From Cyanobacteria bacterium K_DeepCast_35m_m2_155 (GTDB lineage: Bacteria > Cyanobacteriota > Cyanobacteriia > PCC-6307 > Cyanobiaceae): a stretch of DNA of 35,114 bases. Below the pieces are notes generated by a model. It ran no database searches. It was not told where the DNA came from and worked only from the letters and a program-made list of their open reading frames with translations. Below are positions 15,812 through 24,416 of the stretch, one piece after another. The translations under genes were made by a program, and so were the position numbers. Location: assembly GCA_016882285.1 (NCBI GenBank), contig VGQS01000011.1:1-35114 (forward strand). Direction: 5' to 3'. The number at the start of each line of letters is the position of its first letter. Within the stretch, counting starts at the first letter, position 1.

Positions 15812-17332
15812 TCAGCGGCGATCGAGCGCCGGCACCAGGGCGGCCGCGGCGATCAGCCCGAACAGCATGATCAACAGCGCCGGTGCCATCGCCGCACCAA
15901 CGCGCTCGTCACTGGCGTACTGAAACACCCGCACCGCCAGGGTGTCGAAATCAAACGGCCGCAGCGCCAGGGTCAAGGGCAACTCCTTGACCACATCGAC
16001 AAACACCATCAGTGCCCCCACCAGCAATGGGCCGCGCAGCAGCGGTAGATGCACGCGCCGCAGCACATCGCTCCAGGCGCTGCCCAGGCTGATCGCGGCC
16101 TCATCAACGCTGGGGGGAATGCGCTCAAAGGCGGCATCGAGGCCTTGTTTGCTGACCGCCATGAAGCGATCTCCGTAGCCCCACAGCAGCAGGAGCAACG
16201 GGCTCAGGGCGAGCGGCCCGCCCAACACGATCAACCCCAACGCCAGCACGCTGCCCGGCACGGCATAGCCCAGGCCGGCCACAAAGCTGAGTTGCCTGAC
16301 GCCGAGCTGGGGGCTCCAGCGGCGCACAATCGCCAGCAGCAGCGCCGCCATCACCGTGACGCCTGCGGCAGCCAGCGCCAGCGACAGGCTGCGCATGGCC
16401 AGGGGCAGCAGCTCGCTCCAGGCCTGGACATTGAGGTTTTGCCAGCCATCCGCCATCCACACCAGTGGAATCAACAAGGCCACAGCAGGCGGCAGGGCGC
16501 ACACCACGACCGCCAGCGCTGCCCGCCAGCCCTGCAGCTGCCAGAGCGGTTGATCCGATGGCGCGCCGCTGAGGTTCCAGCGGCGGCTGCGCCGCCGCAA
16601 CTGCCGCTCACCGGCGATCAGAACCCCCACGATCGCCAGGGCCACCAGCGACAGCAGGGCCGCTCCCTTGGGATCGCCATCGACCTGCCAGCGATCAAGA
16701 ATGCCCGCCGAGAGGCTTGGCACACCCAGCAGGCGCACGGCACCCAGCTCGTTGACCACCTCCATGGCGCTCAGGGCCACCCCGGCTCCGATCGCAGGCA
16801 AGGCGATCGGCAGGGCCACCCTGAAGAAACAGCGCCAGGGCCCGACCCCCAGGCTGCGGCTGGCCTCCATGAGGCGGCGTCCACTGACGGCAAAGCTTTC
16901 GGTGCTCAGCAGAAACACATACCCGTAATTGGCCAGGCTGAGCAGGGCAATGGCCCAGCCCAGCCCATGGATGCGCAGCCCGCGGTAGCTGGCCCAATCG
17001 ATCAGGCTGGCCGCCAGCAGGTAGGCCGGAATCGCCATCGGCAGCAGCTGGGCGATGCGTAACAGACGTCGCCCCGGGAAGCTGCACTCGGCCGTGAGCC
17101 AGCCCGTTGCCGTTCCCAGAATGGCGCCGGCAAGCCCTTCACCAGCGACCAGGGCCAGGGTGCCGCGCACCTGATCGGCGCCATCGACCCCCAGCTCCAT
17201 CGCGGCAGCCTCGCTGCCGATGAGCGCTTCCCATAGCAGGGTGAGCAGCGGCAGCAGAGCCAGCAGGCTCACCGCAACCACCGCCACCACCAGCACCAGG
17301 CGCCGGTCTCCCTTGGGCCATGCCGAAAGCAT
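15812..17332 (-). CDS. futB: Iron(III) ABC transporter permease (FutB/SfuB-like)
   Basis: A 506-residue inner-membrane permease made of two fused BPD_transp_1 halves, with about 12 membrane segments. Each half carries an EAA loop that contacts the ATPase: EASRSLGVGPWRCFFRVALP (about 156-175) and EAAISLGSAWSDVLRRVHLP in the second half. This doubled layout is typical of the Fe(III) SfuB/FutB/HitB class. The start is the ATG at 17332, one codon inside the open frame. It lies 19 nt downstream of futA and is cotranscribed. The ATPase gene (futC) is not in this window. Confidence 0.92.
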   Translation of the reverse strand: MLSAWPKGDRRLVLVVAVVAVSLLALLPLLTLLWEALIGSEAAAMELGVDGADQVRGTLALVAGEGLAGAILGTATGWLTAECSFPGRRLLRIAQLLPMAIPAYLLAASLIDWASYRGLRIHGLGWAIALLSLANYGYVFLLSTESFAVSGRRLMEASRSLGVGPWRCFFRVALPIALPAIGAGVALSAMEVVNELGAVRLLGVPSLSAGILDRWQVDGDPKGAALLSLVALAIVGVLIAGERQLRRRSRRWNLSGAPSDQPLWQLQGWRAALAVVVCALPPAVALLIPLVWMADGWQNLNVQAWSELLPLAMRSLSLALAAAGVTVMAALLLAIVRRWSPQLGVRQLSFVAGLGYAVPGSVLALGLIVLGGPLALSPLLLLLWGYGDRFMAVSKQGLDAAFERIPPSVDEAAISLGSAWSDVLRRVHLPLLRGPLLVGALMVFVDVVKELPLTLALRPFDFDTLAVRVFQYASDERVGAAMAPALLIMLFGLIAAAALVPALDRR

Positions 17333-17351
17333 CAACGCTCTGCCGACTCCC

Positions 17352-18395
17352 TCACTGCCAGCCAGCCTGCGTCATCAGCTGCACGGCCTCGCGGTTGCGG
17401 CGACCCAGCTGCTCCATCGACACCTGTGAGGCCTTAAAGGCGCCGAACCGTCTGAGGGTGGGGTTGTTGCCCCAGCCCCGCAGGGGGTACTCGTTGTTGG
17501 CAGCGGCATAGCCTTCGCCCGAGCTGGGCGAGGCCAGAAATTCGAGCAGTCGCTGCGCCGCCGCTGGGTTGCTCGCGTTGCGGGTGACCCCACCAGCGGT
17601 GATGTTGATGTGGGTCGGGTTGGGCCAGACCACCCGCACCTTCTGGGCGATCTGGCGATCAGCGGCGTTCTCACCGCTCAGCAGCCGCGCCAGGTAGTAC
17701 TGATTGGCAATGGTGACGCCGCACTGCCCCTGACCCACGGCGCGCACCATCGTGGTGTCTGAGCTGTAGAAGGGTTGGCCATTGTTGGCGACCACCCCAC
17801 GAAGCCACTGGGCTGTGGCCCTGGCGCCGCGGCGCACCAGCTCATCGGCCACGAGCGACTGGTTGTAGACGCTGGCGCGGTTGCGCAGGCACAGCTTGCC
17901 TTTGAGCTCTGGCCGGCTCAGGTCGTTGTAGGTGCGAATCAAGGCCGCATTGACCTGGGCGGGGTTGACCATGACCGGCCGGGCCCGGCGCGTCAGGGCG
18001 TACCAGCGCCCGCCGGGGTCGCGCAGATTGGCGGGCACGTCCTTGTTGAGTTCGGATGAGCGGATCGGCCGGAACAGGTTGGCCTGCTGAGCCCGGTACA
18101 GACGGGCCGCATCGACCAGCACCAGCAGATCGGCTCTGCTGCGGCTGCCTTCGCTGCGCAACCGCTGAATCAACTCATCGTCTTTGCCCTCGAGCAGATT
18201 GACCTTGATGCCGGTGCGCCGGGTGAATTCGGCGTAGAGGGCCTTGTCGGTGTTGTAATGCCGCCCGGAGTACACATTGACCTCCTGTGGCGGGCGGCTC
18301 TGCGCCATCACCAGATTGACGCTGCCTGCGGCGGCAGAGGTGAGCACGACCCCGCCCAGGGCAAGCGTGCAACGCAGCAGTGATGGGCGATCCAT
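17352..18395 (-). CDS. futA: Iron(III)-binding periplasmic protein (FutA/IdiA)
   Basis: A 347-residue iron-binding protein of the transferrin-like FutA/IdiA/FbpA class. A signal peptide spans about 1-31 (MDRPSLLRCTLALGGVVLTS, then a MAQS cleavage region). The mature start EVNVYSGRHYNTD holds the first Tyr/His ligands. NGQPFYSSDT and ANQYYLARLL carry the further tyrosines used for Fe(III). It works with FutB downstream, which starts 19 nt after it. No Fur-like box is visible in the 129 nt upstream, so it may be read from a promoter further up the minus-strand run. Confidence 0.93.
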   Translation of the reverse strand: MDRPSLLRCTLALGGVVLTSAAAGSVNLVMAQSRPPQEVNVYSGRHYNTDKALYAEFTRRTGIKVNLLEGKDDELIQRLRSEGSRSRADLLVLVDAARLYRAQQANLFRPIRSSELNKDVPANLRDPGGRWYALTRRARPVMVNPAQVNAALIRTYNDLSRPELKGKLCLRNRASVYNQSLVADELVRRGARATAQWLRGVVANNGQPFYSSDTTMVRAVGQGQCGVTIANQYYLARLLSGENAADRQIAQKVRVVWPNPTHINITAGGVTRNASNPAAAQRLLEFLASPSSGEGYAAANNEYPLRGWGNNPTLRRFGAFKASQVSMEQLGRRNREAVQLMTQAGWQ

Positions 18396-18524
18396 GGTCT
18401 GACGTGATCGGCGAGCCGCAGGCCGCAGCGATGCGTTCTGCGTGTGCCAATCACCCTATGGATCAGGTTTGGCTGCAGCCGTGACCAATGGAAGCAACGG
18501 CTGTGCCTTTTGCTACAGCGTTGC

Positions 18525-18668
18525 TCAGCCTCGGGGCCGAACCCGCACTGGCACCAGCGCGGGTTGCATCAGCCCGCCGCCGCCGTTGTCGTCGTCGGAG
18601 TCGGTGGTCAGCCAGAGGGCCAAGCCAAACAGGGTGAGCACCGCGGCAAACACGAAGGCTTCGGCCAT
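18525..18668 (-). CDS. Small single-span membrane protein, 47 residues
   Basis: ATG to TGA, reading MAEAFVFAAVLTLFGLALWL, then TTDSDDDNGGGGLMQPALVP and a basic tail ending RVRPRG. One membrane helix (about 4-20) is followed by an acidic-Gly linker and an Arg-rich C-terminus. The function is unknown. It has its own well-formed NtcA-type promoter: GTA-N8-TAC at 18717-18730, then 21 nt, then TATGGT. This supports it as a real, regulated gene between hupE and futA. Confidence 0.6.
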   Translation of the reverse strand: MAEAFVFAAVLTLFGLALWLTTDSDDDNGGGGLMQPALVPVRVRPRG

Positions 18669-18716
18669 GGCACTCCATGCAATGGGCGCACCATAACCAG
18701 CCTGGCCAGCTTTGGT

Positions 18717-18730
18717 GTAGCGGCTGTTAC
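18717..18730 (-). promoter_or_regulatory. NtcA-type site (GTA-N8-TAC) for the 47-residue membrane protein
   Basis: On the plus strand this reads GTAGCGGCTGTTAC. In the minus direction a TATGGT (TAN3T) hexamer lies at 18690-18695, 21 nt downstream, the spacing of class II NtcA-activated promoters. The site overlaps the end of hupE. Confidence 0.55.
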
Positions 18731-19317
18731 GCCAGCGGTGCCAGGGCCAGAACGCCTCCCGCCAGGCTCAGAGCCGCCGCCAGCACAAGGGTCCAGCGCA
18801 GCGCCAGGCGCCGTAGCGACAGGTGGGTGATCCCTACCACCAGGGCCGAAGCCAGCAGGGCTCCCAGCCACCAGCCGGCGTGACCGGCCGGGGCTTCCTG
18901 GCCATGCAGCAAGGCATGCACCGCTACCGCTGCTGCAGCCAGGCTGCCGATGAGCCCCAACGCGGGGCGCTGCTTCATGCGATCGAGCTGCAGGGTCAGC
19001 AAGCCCAGCGACGCAACCGACAGGGCGGCCAGCACTTCGGCAGCAGGGAGCTGGCCGCCGCTGCTGCCTGCCACGGCGCCGATCAGGGCGCCGGCCAGGG
19101 CAAACAGCAGCACCGCGGCGCCCACGTAAGAGCTGAGCACCCCCACGCCCAGCAGCAGCAGCAGGTGATCGAGCCCCAGCAGGGGGTGGGTGGCGCCGCT
19201 GAGCAGGCCGCCATCGGCGAGGCCATGGGCGCCTGCAGGCAGGGCCGAGAGCAGGCTCAGGCCCAGGCCAGCTGCAGCAGCCGGCACCAGCTGGCGGGCG
19301 AGGTTCGAAGAGGTCAT
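18727..19317 (-). CDS. hupE: HupE/UreJ-family metal permease, probably cobalt
   Basis: A 196-residue membrane protein with a signal-like first helix ending before HGLADGG (His31) and the family motif HPLLGLDHLLLLLGVG (His44, Asp50, His51). About six membrane segments follow. HupE/UreJ proteins carry nickel or cobalt. The cobalamin riboswitch directly upstream points to cobalt here. The ATG at 19317 (MTSSNLARQL) is chosen because the frame upstream runs into the riboswitch. It lies downstream of the CobW-type GTPase gene on the same strand. Confidence 0.88.
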   Translation of the reverse strand: MTSSNLARQLVPAAAAGLGLSLLSALPAGAHGLADGGLLSGATHPLLGLDHLLLLLGVGVLSSYVGAAVLLFALAGALIGAVAGSSGGQLPAAEVLAALSVASLGLLTLQLDRMKQRPALGLIGSLAAAAVAVHALLHGQEAPAGHAGWWLGALLASALVVGITHLSLRRLALRWTLVLAAALSLAGGVLALAPLA

Positions 19318-19354
19318 GGAATCGGGCCGGTCCGCGCCGGCAGCGAGAAGGACA

Positions 19355-19480
19355 GTGGTCGGGCGAGCGTTCTGACTGAGGCGCAAGCGCCATCACAGCT
19401 GCGGGACAGTGGCGGAATCGGGCGAACCCTCACCGGACTTTCCTCGTTGCCTCTGCGGACTGAATCCGCAGAACCCATCT
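19355..19480 (-). promoter_or_regulatory. Cobalamin (B12) riboswitch upstream of hupE
   Basis: Read on the minus strand, the conserved blocks occur in order. First comes GGGTTCTGCGGA with a hairpin closing as TCCGCAGAG. Then comes GAGGAAAGTCCGGTG (about 19431-19445). The B12 box GCCACTGTCCCGCAGCTGTG follows (core 19391-19413). Last is AGTCAGAACGCTCGCCC (19361-19377), which corresponds to the usual AGTCAGGAYACCTGCC. A stem GCCGG-N6-CCGGC at 19326-19341 sits 8 nt before the hupE ATG and could mask the ribosome site. It should lower hupE expression when cobalamin is plentiful. The ends are approximate. Confidence 0.88.
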
Positions 19481-19518
19481 CCAGTATTGCCGCCCCTGCC
19501 CCCAGTGGGGCCTCTGCC

Positions 19519-20637
19519 TCAGGCGAATTCCTTGCCGGCGTTGGGGGCCACGCAGGCCCGCAGCTGCTGGCGCAGCTTGGCGTGATCGAGATTCCTGCCG
19601 ATCAGCACGATCTGGTTCTTGCGCTCAGCGCTGGGCCAGTCGGAATCGTCAATCGAGAAGCGCTTGCCGGCCAGGTGAAACACATGGCGCCGCTCACTTT
19701 CGTTGAAACAGAGAATCCCCTTGGCGCGGAAGACGCCGGCGGGCAGCTGGTTGTCGAGGAAGTTCTGGAACTTGCGCAAGGCAAACGGACCCTCGGCTGC
19801 AAACGAGAGGGAGGTGAAACCCTCGATCGCCGCATGGTCGGGGTGGTCGGCGTGGCTGTGATCGTGGTGGTGCGCGTGGTTGTGGTTGTGAGCCCCTTCG
19901 TGCTGGTGACCATGGTCATGACCATGGTCGTGTTCGCAATGGCCGTGGTCATGGTCGCAACCGCTGTGGTCCTGCTGGGCGACGACCTTGTCGCTTTCAA
20001 ACAGGCCCACGCTCAGCAGCAGCGGCAGCGGCACCTCGCCCTTGACCGCGCGCAGGATGCGGGCATCGGTCTTGATGCGGCGCAGCTCGTCTTCCAGTGA
20101 CGCGAGGCGCGCTTCGTCGACCAGGTCACATTTGTTGAGCAGCAGCATGTCGCTGTAGACGACCTGGGCCCTGGCCACCTCGCCCTCGAGGATCTCGGGC
20201 CCGAAGTTCTCTGCATCCACCAGGGTGATGATCGAGTCGAGCCTGGTGGCATCGCGCAGGTCGCTGCCCAGGAAGGTCATCGCCACCGGCAGCGGATCGG
20301 CCAGGCCCGTGGTCTCGACCACCAGGTAGTCGACCGGCTCGGGGCGATCCAGGATGCGATACACGGCATCGAGCAGCTCGCCGTTGATCGAGCAGCAGAT
20401 GCAGCCGTTGCTCAGCTCGACCATGTCGTCGCCGGTGGCGACCATCAGGTCGTTGTCGATGCCGATCTCACCGAACTCATTGACCAGAACGGCGGTCTTG
20501 AGCCCCTGCTGGTTGCTGAGAATGTGGTTCAGCAGAGTGGTCTTGCCCGCCCCCAGAAACCCGGTGAGGATTGTGACCGGCAGGGCCGCGTGTTGCTCCT
20601 GCGTGGTGGGTTCGAGGCTTGTGGCGCTTGCTGTCAT
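19519..20637 (-). CDS. CobW/COG0523-family GTPase metallochaperone
   Basis: A 372-residue G3E GTPase. Walker A is GFLGAGKTT (26-34), the metal motif is GCICC (Cys79, Cys81, Cys82), Walker B is ETTG, and the base-recognition motif is NKCD. A His/Asp-rich loop (about 225-270, with repeated DHGH and HDH) precedes the CobW C-terminal domain. COG0523 proteins deliver Zn, Co or Ni. The Zur box before the upstream porin and the spacing of 84 nt favour zinc and cotranscription with the porin. The ATG at 20637 is favoured over a GTG at 20682. Confidence 0.9.
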   Translation of the reverse strand: MTASATSLEPTTQEQHAALPVTILTGFLGAGKTTLLNHILSNQQGLKTAVLVNEFGEIGIDNDLMVATGDDMVELSNGCICCSINGELLDAVYRILDRPEPVDYLVVETTGLADPLPVAMTFLGSDLRDATRLDSIITLVDAENFGPEILEGEVARAQVVYSDMLLLNKCDLVDEARLASLEDELRRIKTDARILRAVKGEVPLPLLLSVGLFESDKVVAQQDHSGCDHDHGHCEHDHGHDHGHQHEGAHNHNHAHHHDHSHADHPDHAAIEGFTSLSFAAEGPFALRKFQNFLDNQLPAGVFRAKGILCFNESERRHVFHLAGKRFSIDDSDWPSAERKNQIVLIGRNLDHAKLRQQLRACVAPNAGKEFA

Positions 20638-20721
20638 GGCAACAACGGGGGCCTGTGGGCTTGGCTTGACAACCGTTTTCACACCCTAGAGGTGATGGCC
20701 CAGGACCTGAATCTCAGGACC

Positions 20722-22311
20722 TCAGAAGCTGAACTGGGTCTTGATCAGGGCGCCGAGCTGGTTGAAGCTCTGGCCGGCGGGGGTGTCCTGGCCCAGGGGG
20801 CGCGACAGATAGAACAGTGCCGGGGTGATGCTGATGTTGTCGGTCACCTGGAATGAATACCACCACTCCCACATCCAGTTGCCGTCGTTCGGCGAGCCGC
20901 CGCCGCTCTGGGCCGTGGCAAAGGGTGCCTGGCCAATGGCCATGCCTGCGGCGTTGCCCTTCCTGAAGGCATCAGCCCAGTTCAGCCCCACACTCCACGA
21001 CTGCGATGTGGTGGGTGTGCCGGCAGGCTGCACTTGGCTGAACGTCGTGCTGTTGAGGCCCCAGCCGGCGCTGATCGAGGGAAGCCAGCCGCTCTGTTTG
21101 GGCTGCCAGTAACCGCTGATCGCAAAGGCGTTGGTGAGGTTGGGGGTGCTGTTGAGCACGTTCATCAGGTACCCCGTGCCATAGGCGGCGCCCATGCGCT
21201 GCACCGCGGAGTAGAGGAACGCCGCCCCCCACTGTTCCTGTTGGTAGCCCAGCTGCAGCGTGCCACTCGAGACCGCGTTGGCCGTGCCGATGCCACCTCT
21301 CGCCGGGGAGCCGTCGGCACCATTGGCTGCCACATAGCTACCGCTGATGCTGAAGCCGTTCTGTTGCCACCAGAGACCGATGCCGGGGCCCAGATTCTTG
21401 TTGTAGGCGATCGGTGCGCCGTTGAGGGTCAGCACATCGAGCACCGTGGCACTGGGGTAGACGCTGGGCCACAGGGCGAGCATGTCCTCCTGTCCCACGC
21501 GGCCGCCCATGGTGGCGGTGAAGCCGGCTCCGATCGGCAGCTGGTAGTACAGCTTGTCGATGCCGACAACATTGGCGCCACTGTCTTCCTGGAAGGCCAC
21601 CTCCAGCTGGCTCAGGGTGGTGGGTCCGCCGCCGCCGAAGCTGTTGCTGGTGCCGTCAAAGTTGCCACTGCGCAGCACCGTGCGCAGCAGGTCATTGCCG
21701 TTGAAGCTGGTGTCAAAGTTGAGCTGCACGTCGTAGTTGAACGTGACGGCGTTGGTGAGCGGCAGGGCCCCCTGACTCACGCTGTTGACCGTGTTGGCAC
21801 TGCCGTTGATGGCACTGCCGCCAAAGGCGGTGCCCCCAAGCACCATGGTGGCCTGGCCGCTCAACTTGGTGGTCGTGGAGAACTGCTGGGCCTCCAAGAC
21901 GCCCACCTTGGCCTCCAGCCCGTCGACGCGGCCCTTGAGCATGGCGCGTTCCTTGGCGAACTCGGCCATCAGCCGCTTGAGCTCATCGCTGACCTCGCTG
22001 ACGCGGTCCAGGCAGGCATTGAGCAGGGCCGCTGCCTCAAAGCGGGTCATGGCCTTGCCGCCGCGGTAGGTGCCGCCTGGGTGGCCCGCCGCGCAGCCAT
22101 AGCGCTCGATCAGATTGCTCAGGGCTTGGTAGGCCCAGTCGGTTGGCTTGACGTCGCCGAACTGGGCGATGTCGCTGACCTGCTCACTGCTGGCATAGCG
22201 GGCGATGGCGCTCAGGTTGAGCTCGCCGGCTTGGGCGTCATCGACGGCGGCGAAGGGGGCCAGAAGGGCCAGGGCCACGGGACTGAGCCAGGGGTGTGCG
22301 ACAGATGCCAT
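20722..22311 (-). CDS. SLH-domain OprB-type outer-membrane porin
   Basis: A 529-residue porin of the cyanobacterial SLH/OprB class (often auto-named iron uptake porin). It has a signal peptide (about 1-28, ending AQA), an SLH domain (about 48-100, FGDVKPTDWAYQALSNLIER), a coiled-coil linker (about 104-142) and a beta-barrel to a terminal Phe (IKTQFSF). The SLH part binds peptidoglycan-linked polysaccharide and the barrel passes small solutes. The ATG at 22311 is chosen because upstream frame sequence runs through the operator. A perfect Zur-like palindrome 55 nt upstream suggests zinc control, so a zinc rather than iron role is plausible. Confidence 0.9.
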   Translation of the reverse strand: MASVAHPWLSPVALALLAPFAAVDDAQAGELNLSAIARYASSEQVSDIAQFGDVKPTDWAYQALSNLIERYGCAAGHPGGTYRGGKAMTRFEAAALLNACLDRVSEVSDELKRLMAEFAKERAMLKGRVDGLEAKVGVLEAQQFSTTTKLSGQATMVLGGTAFGGSAINGSANTVNSVSQGALPLTNAVTFNYDVQLNFDTSFNGNDLLRTVLRSGNFDGTSNSFGGGGPTTLSQLEVAFQEDSGANVVGIDKLYYQLPIGAGFTATMGGRVGQEDMLALWPSVYPSATVLDVLTLNGAPIAYNKNLGPGIGLWWQQNGFSISGSYVAANGADGSPARGGIGTANAVSSGTLQLGYQQEQWGAAFLYSAVQRMGAAYGTGYLMNVLNSTPNLTNAFAISGYWQPKQSGWLPSISAGWGLNSTTFSQVQPAGTPTTSQSWSVGLNWADAFRKGNAAGMAIGQAPFATAQSGGGSPNDGNWMWEWWYSFQVTDNISITPALFYLSRPLGQDTPAGQSFNQLGALIKTQFSF

Positions 22312-22651
22312 CAGAACGGTTGCCTCAGAACGGAGCGGCGGCCCATGGGGAACACCATGTTGAGAATGATAATGGTTATCACAAGTTGTGCGGCGTCTTG
22401 ATCTGGCCATCTGCTGGCCCTGTTGGGTGGGCGATGGGGCGCACTGCGTTTCCCCTGGCTGTGACAAAACGCACGAGCATCGGCAGTCCATGCTGCGTCG
22501 TTTGGTCAGCGATGGCGCTGGTCAGATCTGGTCGCAGCGCCCAGGCTTGCACCAGTTTCTGGATTCACGATGCTGCGTCTGCGTGGTGATCGCAGCAGCC
22601 TGCTGGCTGCCCTGCTGCTGCACTGGAGTGAGCAGCAGCTTCAGTTGCCGC
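22312..22651. other. 340-bp intergenic region between zur and the porin gene
   Basis: The region holds the Zur-like operator (22367-22381) and presumably the porin promoter. The zur-proximal 200 bp have short open frames on the plus strand but nothing I can support as a gene, and no clear terminator for zur. Confidence 0.5.
22367..22381 (-). promoter_or_regulatory. Zur box upstream of porin and CobW-type genes
   Basis: TGATAA-TGG-TTATCA is a perfect 6+6 palindrome 55 nt upstream of the porin ATG. It matches the TGATAAT-N-ATTATCA form known for cyanobacterial Zur sites. The preceding GAGAATGATAATGG could extend it. The zur gene itself is next door. Confidence 0.75.
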
Positions 22652-23047
22652 TCACCCCGCGGCGCCCTGGTGGCGCTGCTGGCACTCGCCGCAGAGTCCG
22701 AAAAATTCCAGGGTGTGAAACAGGGGCCTGAAGCCCCCCAGTTGGCCGGCATCGAGGTGAACGCTGTGCACGGGGCAGCTCTCGAGGGTGGTGGTGCTGC
22801 CGCAGTCGACGCAGGTGAGGTGGTGCTCGTCGCGCTCGGCCGGGGCATAGAGCGCTTCGCCGCTGGGTAGATGACGGCAGCGCACCTCGCCCAGTTGCTG
22901 CAGTTGCCGCAGGTGCCGGTACACCGTGGCCAGGCCCATGGGGCGGCTCCCTTTGCGCAGGCGGGCGTGCAGATCCTGGCCCGACAGCTCACCCTTGCAG
23001 CGCTTGAGCTCCTTGAGCAGTTGCCCCTGTTTGGCGGTGAGCGGCAC
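22652..23047 (-). CDS. zur: Zinc uptake regulator Zur (Fur family)
   Basis: A 131-residue Fur-family repressor. The winged helix contains MGLATVYRHLRQLQQLGEVR (about 37-56). Cys57 and His59 in VRCRHLPSGE fit the Zur regulatory zinc site. HHLTCVDC (Cys79, Cys82) and LCGEC (Cys119, Cys122) form the structural zinc site. The sequence is distinct from the FurA-like protein at 10 kb. The start is GTG at 23047. It lies downstream of, and probably in an operon with, the permease-TIGR03943-propeller genes (58-nt gap). Its likely targets are the two Zur boxes in this window. Confidence 0.88.
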   Translation of the reverse strand: MPLTAKQGQLLKELKRCKGELSGQDLHARLRKGSRPMGLATVYRHLRQLQQLGEVRCRHLPSGEALYAPAERDEHHLTCVDCGSTTTLESCPVHSVHLDAGQLGGFRPLFHTLEFFGLCGECQQRHQGAAG

Positions 23048-23105
23048 GGCTGATCTGCGTTGCTTCAGTTTTACCTGAGGCTGCTTGCTCGTGGCTGGCT
23101 GCTGC

Positions 23106-24416
23106 TCAGGGCAGTAGCCACAGGGCCAGCCGCGCCTGCTTGCCCAGCGGGCGCAGGGTCAGCGTGGTGGCATCGAGCAGCATCGCCTGGGGAGCGTTGC
23201 GGGAGCTCCAGGGCCTGAGCACCAGCAGCAATTGGTTGCGGCTGGGATCGAGGCTCAGCGGGGTGCCGGGCTCGAGCTCCCAGCCACTCAGGTTGCGGCG
23301 GGCCAGCACCTGCCCGTGGCGATTGAGCTCCAGCACGCTGAGCTCAGGCCGCTGAATGCCTTCGATCTGCGCGAGCCACACCCGCTCGCCGCCCCCCAGA
23401 CAGCTGCTGGCGACCAGCGCCTGGGTGCCCAGCCACAGCTGGCGCGGGGCTTGCCCCGGCTCCACCAACTCGATCGAGCGGCGAAAGTCGGGCCAGTGAC
23501 GGCTCAGCAGGGCGCGGCCAGAACGGGGGCAGAAGCTGCTCAGATCGCGGCTGCCCGGCAGGGTCTGCTGTCGCGCTGGCCGTGGCGGCAGGTCGTGCAG
23601 GCTGAGCCCTTCGCTGCTGGGCACCACCACAGCCCCGCCCTGGGGCAGCAGCCGCATCGGTCCGCTGGCGTCGAGCGTGAGTGGGCGGGGACGTTGCCCC
23701 TGGGGCCACAGCAGTGTTTGCACGCTCATGGGCTCGGGGCCGCCGCTCTGGATCAGCAGATCGCCGCGGCGGTTGCTGCTCAGATGGGCAAACAGGGCGC
23801 GCCCATCGCCCATGGGCTCGGGCTGCTCGGCACGCACCGCTGCCAGCCCCCGCGGGCTGGGTGCCAGGTTGCGCTGCAGCAGCCGAATCCGCCAGATCTG
23901 CTGCCCGCCGCCGCTGCGGCTGACCAGCGCCACACCGGAGCCGTCGCCCAGCGGTTCGACCGCCAGAATCTGCTGCCACACCGGCGAGATCGGTTGCCAG
24001 CGGCCATCGTTGTGCCGCAGCTGCAGCTGCTCGCCGCCCGCCACCACCGCCACTACCAGCACCCGCGGGCGCGGATCCCAGAGCCAGCGGCTGGGGAGCA
24101 GCACCTGGCCGCGGCGATCGCGGCCCGCCAGCGTGAGGCTGATCGGCCCGCTGATGCGGCTGCCTTGCTCAAGGCTGAGCTTGAGCCGGTTGCCGCTGCC
24201 CAGCCAACGCACCGCCAAGGCAGGATTGAGGCGGCTGCCGGCGGCCAGGCTGGCGCGGTCCATGGGCCGGCTGAACTCGAGCTCCAGCGCCGCCGGCCCG
24301 CTGCTGGCCTCGCTCTGGCGCAGCGCCACCAGCCGCGGCGGCAGACGCAGCAGCAGCTGTTGCTGCAGCCCCGCCAGGGCCAGCGGCAGCCCCAGGGCCA
24401 GGGCCAGGCGGTTCAT
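23106..24416 (-). CDS. Envelope protein with Ig-like domain and beta-propeller-like repeats
   Basis: A 436-residue protein with an N-terminal signal or anchor helix (about 3-27). An SbsA-type Ig-like segment follows (about 44-85: ALELEFSRPMDRASLAAGSR). Then there are several WD/propeller-like beta repeats, such as GSGVALVSRSGGGQQIWRIR, NRRGDLLIQSGGPEP, GGERVWLAQIEGIQRPELSV and RNQLLLVLRPWSSRNAPQAM. It should lie in the periplasm. No named family is recognised. Its ATG overlaps the stop of the TIGR03943-like gene by 4 nt (ATGA), and zur follows, so it probably belongs to the same metal system. Confidence 0.75.
   Translation of the reverse strand: MNRLALALGLPLALAGLQQQLLLRLPPRLVALRQSEASSGPAALELEFSRPMDRASLAAGSRLNPALAVRWLGSGNRLKLSLEQGSRISGPISLTLAGRDRRGQVLLPSRWLWDPRPRVLVVAVVAGGEQLQLRHNDGRWQPISPVWQQILAVEPLGDGSGVALVSRSGGGQQIWRIRLLQRNLAPSPRGLAAVRAEQPEPMGDGRALFAHLSSNRRGDLLIQSGGPEPMSVQTLLWPQGQRPRPLTLDASGPMRLLPQGGAVVVPSSEGLSLHDLPPRPARQQTLPGSRDLSSFCPRSGRALLSRHWPDFRRSIELVEPGQAPRQLWLGTQALVASSCLGGGERVWLAQIEGIQRPELSVLELNRHGQVLARRNLSGWELEPGTPLSLDPSRNQLLLVLRPWSSRNAPQAMLLDATTLTLRPLGKQARLALWLLP

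Noticed and set aside
19830-19990. Repetitive ATGGTC/GTGGTC-like tract resembling a tandem repeat
   Set aside because: It is the codon pattern of the His/Asp-rich metal loop of the CobW-type protein, not an independent DNA repeat.
22388-22870. 160-codon plus-strand frame running from the porin operator into zur
   Set aside because: It is antisense to zur for much of its length, has no ribosome site, and its translation shows no recognisable pattern.
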